This document shows positions 59,763 through 64,000 of a stretch of 64,000 nucleotides of DNA, piece after piece. Source of the stretch: Sphingobium chungbukense (GTDB lineage: Bacteria > Pseudomonadota > Alphaproteobacteria > Sphingomonadales > Sphingomonadaceae); contig NZ_LBIC01000005.1 of the NCBI RefSeq assembly GCF_001005725.1, positions 422,001-486,000 of the forward strand, read 5' to 3'. A program made the translations under genes and the position numbers. Every line of letters begins with the position of its first letter. The first letter of the stretch is position 1. Below the pieces are notes generated by a model. The model was not told where the DNA came from and did not search any database. It saw only the letters and a program-made list of their open reading frames with translations.

Positions 59763-60641
59763 TCAGGCCGTCTCTTCGACGACGCCGCTTTCGATATGTC
59801 CCAGACCCTCGATTTCGATGCGGACGCGGTCGCCGGCTTTCAGGAATTCGGGCTTGCCCGCATTGGGCGGCGGCGATCCGGTCAGGATCATGTCGCCGGG
59901 CCGCAGTTCGAAGAAGCCGGAGAGATAGCTGATCAGCTTGGGCAGCTTGAACACGGCCTCCGACGTATTGGCCGAGGTGCGGAGGTCGCCGTTCAAATAC
60001 TGGCGCACTTCCAGATCGTGCGGATCGGCGATCTCGTCGCGCGTGGTGATCCACGGGCCTGAAGGCGCGAAGCTGTCGAAGGTCTTGGCCATGGCGTAGG
60101 GACCGGGCGATCCGACGATCACCTGCAACCGATGGCTGAAGGCGGTGACGTCGTTCACGATGGTATAGCCTGCGACATGGGACAGCGCGTCTTGCTCCGC
60201 GATGTGGCGGCCGCGCTTGCCGATGATGGCGGTCATTTCCGGTTCGACCACGATGTCGCCCGCTATGCGCGGCAGGATGATGTCGGACGTGGGGCCTGTT
60301 ATGGCGCTGTCGAACTTGGAGAAGAATACGGGCTGGTCCGGCAGCTTCGCCATCGCGGGATTCAGATAATTGACCCAACTGCACAGGATTTTCGAGGGAT
60401 CGGCAATGGGTGCAAGCAGGCTCACATCGCCCAGAGGCTGCCGCGCCTCAGCTGGCGCCGCCCGCGCAATGGCTTCCAGTTCGGCCAAGGCCTCACCGCC
60501 CAGCGTCAGCAGCGTCCGCGTGTCGCCCGGAGCGAAGCGCTCCGCCAGCTCGGGCGCGGCCCAGTGCAGATCGACGACGGTCTCGTTCAGGACGATGCCG
60601 CTGCGTTCAGCCCCCTGATGCTCGAAACGGCAAATCCTCAT
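59763..60641 (-). CDS. FAH-family hydrolase/isomerase of the mobA operon
   Basis: This 292-residue protein starts RICRFEHQGAERSGIVL. It has the FAH-family core ILCSWVNYLNPA, the metal-ligand region VVEPEMTAIIGKRGRHI and NDVTAFSHR, and ends with the family's RPGDMILTGSPPP. The usual HxE ligand region reads VEPEMT here, so the metal site differs slightly from the homologue at 41356. Candidate reactions are hydrolysis or isomerisation of a ring-cleavage product. GGGAGGAT at good spacing supports ATG 60641. It lies 43 nt upstream of mobA and 61 nt downstream of the amidohydrolase gene. Confidence 0.8.
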   Translation of the reverse strand: MRICRFEHQGAERSGIVLNETVVDLHWAAPELAERFAPGDTRTLLTLGGEALAELEAIARAAPAEARQPLGDVSLLAPIADPSKILCSWVNYLNPAMAKLPDQPVFFSKFDSAITGPTSDIILPRIAGDIVVEPEMTAIIGKRGRHIAEQDALSHVAGYTIVNDVTAFSHRLQVIVGSPGPYAMAKTFDSFAPSGPWITTRDEIADPHDLEVRQYLNGDLRTSANTSEAVFKLPKLISYLSGFFELRPGDMILTGSPPPNAGKPEFLKAGDRVRIEIEGLGHIESGVVEETA

Positions 60642-60702
60642 GATAATCCTCCCGCTATTATGAACATGTTTTCGATGGATTGAGGGATGGTCGATGAAAG
60701 GC

Positions 60703-61593
60703 CTACCCCTTGTACCCATAAAGCTTGCTGGCGTTGTCGAACAGGATCGCCGCCTGCATCTCCTGACTGAGACCCGAGAGGGCGGCGCAGGCCTTCTCCA
60801 CCATCTTCAGATAATCGCCACGCGTCTGACCAATGTCCGATCCCCATATCAGCCGGTCATGGCCGAAGCGGGAAACGGCCTCGTCGACAAAGGCGGCCGG
60901 GTCGGGCGCGCAATCGAAATTGATCGTCGACATCTTCATGACGGCATTGGGGCAGTCGGCCAGCGCGCCGCTTTGTTCGACAAAGGGTTCACCGATGGAG
61001 AGTCCCTGTTCCTTTAACCACAGCTGTTCGATATGCGCCGGATGAGCGCCGCCGACATGGTCGATCACGAAGGTCGCGTCGCGAAATTCACGGGTCAGGC
61101 GCACGACTTCGGGCAGCACGGCATCGCGCTGCACATGCAGGACATGGACGCAGATCGGGATGTCGAGATCGGCCGCCGCGCGAAAGGAGGCCTGCGCTTC
61201 ATCCGATACCAGCCAGTCGAGCGCGGCGCTGGGGAAACCCGGCGAGACGTAACGGACACCCGCCGCGCCGCGGTCGCGCACAAGGCCGCGCAGCGTGTCG
61301 GGCGTCGCGGGATCGGCGGAGTTGAGGACGACGACGGCGCGCAGATCCCGCGGGTGCTCCTTCGAACAGTCGAGAATATAGCTATTGTCATAGCCATAGA
61401 CATGCGCGCGCTGCACAGCGCAGGTGGAGACCACGCCGGCTTGCGCCGCAAGTGCCAGAAAAACCTCCTTGCTGTTCGGATTGTCGAACTCTCCGGGAGC
61501 AAGCACGCCCCTGAGCGGACGTGGCGGATATGCGTCCTGATCCGGCGTGACGAGATGGGCGTGGGTGTCGAATATAGGCTGTTTCTGAGTCAT
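60703..61593 (-). CDS. Amidohydrolase-2 family metal-dependent hydrolase (LigI-like group)
   Basis: This 296-residue TIM-barrel hydrolase has the metal-binding FDTHAHL near the N-terminus and ICVHVLHVQ, VIDHVGGAHP and RLIWGSDIGQTRGDY in the expected order. Its length is close to that of 2-pyrone-4,6-dicarboxylate lactonase (LigI), which works in the 4,5-cleavage of protocatechuate, the product MobA would make. Direct LigI similarity is weak by eye, so other lactonases or decarboxylases of the family are possible. It is the first gene of the operon. The palindrome at 61603 lies just upstream. Confidence 0.75.
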   Translation of the reverse strand: MTQKQPIFDTHAHLVTPDQDAYPPRPLRGVLAPGEFDNPNSKEVFLALAAQAGVVSTCAVQRAHVYGYDNSYILDCSKEHPRDLRAVVVLNSADPATPDTLRGLVRDRGAAGVRYVSPGFPSAALDWLVSDEAQASFRAAADLDIPICVHVLHVQRDAVLPEVVRLTREFRDATFVIDHVGGAHPAHIEQLWLKEQGLSIGEPFVEQSGALADCPNAVMKMSTINFDCAPDPAAFVDEAVSRFGHDRLIWGSDIGQTRGDYLKMVEKACAALSGLSQEMQAAILFDNASKLYGYKG

Positions 61594-61602
61594 GCCTGAT
61601 TT

Positions 61603-61615
61603 ATTGTCCTACAAT
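61603..61615. promoter_or_regulatory. Palindrome upstream of the mobA operon
   Basis: ATTGT-CCT-ACAAT is a perfect dyad 9 nt before the amidohydrolase ATG. The TNGT-NNN-ACNA form fits GntR/FCD-type regulators. No such regulator is in the window, so the call is tentative. Confidence 0.4.
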
Positions 61616-61703
61616 CCATTTTCGTCAACTGCTCTTTTGCGGAATCCTGCTGCCGTGATGAAATTCACCTGTTCCGGAGCAATATTCGGTATCCCGGAAT
61701 GAA

Positions 61704-61730
61704 AAAAACGCGACCTCGGATGAGGTCGCG
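61704..61730 (-). terminator. Rho-independent terminator of the DoxX operon
   Basis: CGCGACCTC (61709-61717) pairs with GAGGTCGCG (61722-61730). On the minus strand it is followed by a run of about seven T residues. It lies after the DoxX-like gene and upstream of the amidohydrolase operon promoter. Confidence 0.85.
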
Positions 61731-61768
61731 CTTCAATTATTATCCATGATGGAAGAAGTTTATGGCAT

Positions 61769-62269
61769 TCAGCGAAACAGCGTCTTCAACTCGTTGAGGC
61801 AATCGGCCGTCGGTTCATCGGTCGTGGGTCGGAAAAGTGGCTTGAAGGACTTGATATAGCCGACACCCATAAGGGCAAGAATGACGAGGATCACTGTTGC
61901 CGTCGCAAAGCTTTCCGCCCCTTTGTTCAGGAAATAGTTTATATAGGCGATGACGACTGCGGCGGGCACTGCCAGTACGATGCCGAGCGGCACGAAGCGG
62001 TGGGAGAGAAGCAGGATGCCGCTGACGATCTCTCCTCCCTTGATGAGATCGAACAGTCCGGTGTCGATCATGACGCGGATGAGTTGCGAGGTCAGGCTGT
62101 CGGATCCTGGCGGTTGCGGAAAGAAATGAACCCAGTGGTTCAGCCCGTGGATCAGGAACCACGCGCCGAAAAAGGTCTGTCCTGACAGCACCGCGACCCG
62201 GAACCAGTCCGTCTTCGCCGCAGCGTGGGGCGCTGCGCTGCCTGCTTGCATTATCGGTTGGGAACTCAT
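61769..62269 (-). CDS. DoxX-like small integral membrane protein
   Basis: This 166-residue protein has about four predicted membrane helices (VAVLSGQTFFGAWFLIHGLN, LIKGGEIVSGILLLSHRF, LGIVLAVPAAVVIAYINYFL, VILVILALMGVGYI). FLIHGLNHW and the helix spacing suggest the DoxX/DoxD-like group, whose bacterial members act in redox or thiol-stress complexes or have no known role. The ATG at 62269 has GAGGAA upstream. It is the last gene of the minus-strand operon before the terminator at 61704. Its partners here are two SnoaL-like proteins and an MFS transporter. Confidence 0.7.
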   Translation of the reverse strand: MSSQPIMQAGSAAPHAAAKTDWFRVAVLSGQTFFGAWFLIHGLNHWVHFFPQPPGSDSLTSQLIRVMIDTGLFDLIKGGEIVSGILLLSHRFVPLGIVLAVPAAVVIAYINYFLNKGAESFATATVILVILALMGVGYIKSFKPLFRPTTDEPTADCLNELKTLFR

Positions 62270-62306
62270 GGCCTGTATCTTCCTCTGGAAAGCGCCGCTG
62301 CGCGGG

Positions 62307-62738
62307 TCAGGACTTCTTGCTGCGGAATTCGGAAATCTCGGCGATCTTGCCGCCTTCGACGCGATAGGCGACGGATATATTGCCGTTGACGCCGTCATCG
62401 TAGAATTCGACGATCATATTCTTGTCGGCAATTTCTTTCGTGACTTTCTGGTCGCCATTCTGCCTCAGCCAGGCGCGCACGGCGTCCCGCCCGGTGCCGC
62501 CGGGCAGTTGTGTCGCGACATCGGGCGCGACATATTCGGCGACGGCCTCATCCGGCCGCCCTTGTTGCCCGGCCAGGTCGCGGAAGCCGCGGACGATGTC
62601 CCTGGGCTTTGCCTGGGCGGCCTGCTGGGCACGGACGACGGCGTAGTTGGCCTGCGCATTGCGCTCCTTGGTCAAGGTGATGGCAAAGACCAGTGCGCCT
62701 GCCGCTACGGCGGCGAGCAGTTTCTGAATGGCTGTCAC
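62307..62738 (-). CDS. SnoaL/NTF2-like exported protein
   Basis: This 143-residue protein has an N-terminal signal-anchor (KLLAAVAAGALVFAIT) and a SnoaL/NTF2-type alpha+beta barrel: DIVRGFRDLAGQ, DEAVAEYVAPDVATQL, NMIVEFYDDGVNGNISVAYRVEGGKIAEI. Members include polyketide cyclases and small steroid isomerases, but most have unknown substrates. The GTG start has GGGGAG six bases upstream. It lies between DoxX-like and SnoaL-like genes on the same strand. No catalytic residues can be assigned. Confidence 0.7.
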   Translation of the reverse strand: MTAIQKLLAAVAAGALVFAITLTKERNAQANYAVVRAQQAAQAKPRDIVRGFRDLAGQQGRPDEAVAEYVAPDVATQLPGGTGRDAVRAWLRQNGDQKVTKEIADKNMIVEFYDDGVNGNISVAYRVEGGKIAEISEFRSKKS

Positions 62739-62810
62739 AATCTCTCCCCAATATATTTTGTGGTGATGGTGGAGGCGCCGGTGCCGGCGCCCGCAATCGA
62801 GGGTGGGCGA

Positions 62811-63401
62811 TCACGCACGGGGCGGAAGGTCCCAGGGCCTGGGCTTCTTCCAGGGCTGCGCATGGTTGTCCCAGCGGTTGATGGTGAAGCGGCGGAACTT
62901 CCACCGGCCGTCTTCCTTCACGCAGTCGTTGACGAAATAGCCGAGGCTGCGCACGCCCATCGTGACTTCCGCGGGGTAGGGCTTGGACGCAGGCGTGCCA
63001 CGGAAATGCGTGGCGTAGCAATAGACGATACAGTTGCCGCCATCGCCCTCGAAACGGAACTGGCTGGCTTCGTGAAGCCAGTAATCGTCGGCCTTGTCGC
63101 GTATGTCGAGGAGATAGCGGAACCATTTGCGCATGGCGGCCTCGTCCCGGTGCCAGGTGCCATGGCCGATGACCATGCCATCCTTGGCGAAGAGGTCGAT
63201 GAAACCCTGTTCGTCGCTGCAGTCATAGGCCCAGACATATTCGGTGTGCAGATCCTGAAGCCCGATGCGATCCTCGACCGTCAGCGGGCGGGCGACGGAC
63301 CCCTTGGCTTGTGCCAGGCCAGGAACGGCAGCGGCTGCCCCCAGCATGCCCGTCGCGAGGAGGGCGGAACGTCTGTTCATTGGGGCGGCGGGGTCGGTCA
63401 T
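62811..63401 (-). CDS. SnoaL-2-like protein with export signal
   Basis: This 196-residue protein has an N-terminal twin-arginine-like leader (MNRRSALLATGMLGAAAAVPGLAQA). An NTF2-like domain follows, with VEDRIGLQDLHTEYVWAYDCSDEQGFIDLFAKDG and FRRFTINRWDNH. The family includes hydroxylase beta subunits and dehydratases of aromatic pathways. The start at 63401 has AGGAG eight bases upstream; MNRRS at 63380 is a possible alternative. It overlaps the stop of the MFS gene by 4 nt, so the operon order is MFS, SnoaL-2, SnoaL, DoxX. Confidence 0.72.
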   Translation of the reverse strand: MTDPAAPMNRRSALLATGMLGAAAAVPGLAQAKGSVARPLTVEDRIGLQDLHTEYVWAYDCSDEQGFIDLFAKDGMVIGHGTWHRDEAAMRKWFRYLLDIRDKADDYWLHEASQFRFEGDGGNCIVYCYATHFRGTPASKPYPAEVTMGVRSLGYFVNDCVKEDGRWKFRRFTINRWDNHAQPWKKPRPWDLPPRA

Positions 63402-64000
63402 ACGGTCTCTCCTGTCATTTTCGATTTTGGCCGCTGGATGATGAGCAGCAGGATGGAGGCGCTGCAAAGCATGAAACCCAAAGCGATGATGAAGGCCATG
63501 CCACTGCCACTGCCATATTCCAGCGTGGCGGCAAGGCTGGCCGCCAGCGTCCCGAAGGCAAAAGTGGTGGCGCCGTAGAGCGCCGAGGTCGAGCCGGCCC
63601 GTAGCGGATCGACCGAAAGGGCGCCCGCCATGACATTGGCCTGGACGATGGCGGTGCTGGATACGCCGGCGAACAGCAGCAGCATGAGGAAAGGCAGGCC
63701 GCCGATCTGGGTCAGCGCGAACAGCAGGAACAGCGGCCCCATGATCGCGGCGCTTACCGCCGATCGGCGCAGGACGGTTTCCACGTCGCGACTTTTCAGC
63801 ATATGGCGGTTCGACTGGTTGGCGATCAGCAGCCCGACCGCATTGGCGCCAAAGGCCAGCGAGAAGGCAAAGGGGTTCAGGCCATAGCCCTTCATCAACA
63901 CCGTCGCCGAATTGGCGATATAGGTGAACAGGCAGGCGCTGTTACCCGACGCGGCGAGCAGATAGCCAAGGATTCGCCGGTTGCCGAGCAGGGTGAGATA
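63398..64000 (-). CDS. MFS drug/multisubstrate transporter, C-terminal part (runs off the right edge)
   Basis: The visible 200 residues hold about six membrane helices, including FSLAFGANAVGLLIANQSNRHML, MGPLFLLFALTQIGGLPFLMLLLFAGV and TFAFGTLAASLAATLEYG. The arrangement and the ALYGATTFAFG region resemble Bcr/CflA-type transporters that export drugs or import small acids. The N-terminal half is outside the window. It is the first visible gene of the minus-strand operon with the SnoaL and DoxX proteins. Confidence 0.78.
   Translation of the reverse strand, partial: YLTLLGNRRILGYLLAASGNSACLFTYIANSATVLMKGYGLNPFAFSLAFGANAVGLLIANQSNRHMLKSRDVETVLRRSAVSAAIMGPLFLLFALTQIGGLPFLMLLLFAGVSSTAIVQANVMAGALSVDPLRAGSTSALYGATTFAFGTLAASLAATLEYGSGSGMAFIIALGFMLCSASILLLIIQRPKSKMTGETV

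Overview
The window looks like chromosomal DNA of a sphingomonad-type alphaproteobacterium (Sphingobium, Novosphingobium or Sphingomonas). The reasons are high GC, two long TonB-dependent receptors, dense aromatic-catabolism operons and a palindromic intergenic repeat of a type I associate with this group. The taxonomic call is inference. I saw no rRNA, tRNA, insertion sequence, prophage or CRISPR array.

Left end (1-6.2 kb). A cobalamin riboswitch precedes a NiCoT cobalt/nickel permease overlapping a CobW GTPase, so cobalt uptake is probably repressed by B12. A formylglycine-generating enzyme with both active-site cysteines follows, with a small unknown gene downstream and no sulfatase in the window. 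Then comes a TonB-dependent receptor.

Centre left (6.4-30.5 kb). Nine co-directional genes, mostly overlapping or a few bases apart, form the most unusual region. They encode an exported CHAT-domain protein, a CHASE2 adenylate/guanylate cyclase, a small exported protein, a TpsB outer-membrane transporter and a 2290-residue glycine-rich TpsA exoprotein. They continue with a pentaheme cytochrome, a lipoprotein with two HbpS/GlcG domains, an outer-membrane beta-barrel and a decaheme cytochrome fused to an LVIVD beta-propeller. I read it as a candidate cell-surface redox system combining two-partner secretion with a porin-cytochrome-like electron conduit.

30.6-33.3 kb. A BLUF photoreceptor, a tandem PilZ protein and a FixJ-like regulator with a degenerate receiver domain form a small signalling island. 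A monoheme cytochrome c follows.

33.4-50.5 kb. This is an aromatic-acid regulon around an IclR regulator. It holds an HMG-CoA-lyase-like enzyme, a frameshifted aconitase, a CaiB-type CoA-transferase, a 3-hydroxybenzoate/salicylate-type hydroxylase, gentisate dioxygenase, an FAH-family hydrolase and a TonB receptor. A carotenoid/stilbene dioxygenase operon with a 4-cresol-dehydrogenase-like flavocytochrome and an MFS transporter complete it. Five promoter regions here share a 24-bp three-half-site motif (RGAA-N5-TTCY-N7-RGAA in gene orientation), which suggests a single regulon.

50.8-64 kb. A two-component flavin monooxygenase operon carries two aldehyde dehydrogenases, a TetR regulator and its own riboflavin gene. 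A MobA-type 3-hydroxybenzoate 4-hydroxylase operon with an FAH-family protein and an amidohydrolase follows. A minus-strand operon of an MFS transporter, two SnoaL-like proteins and a DoxX-like membrane protein runs off the right edge. The window therefore seems to hold two alternative ring hydroxylations of 3-hydroxybenzoate, one leading to gentisate and one to protocatechuate.
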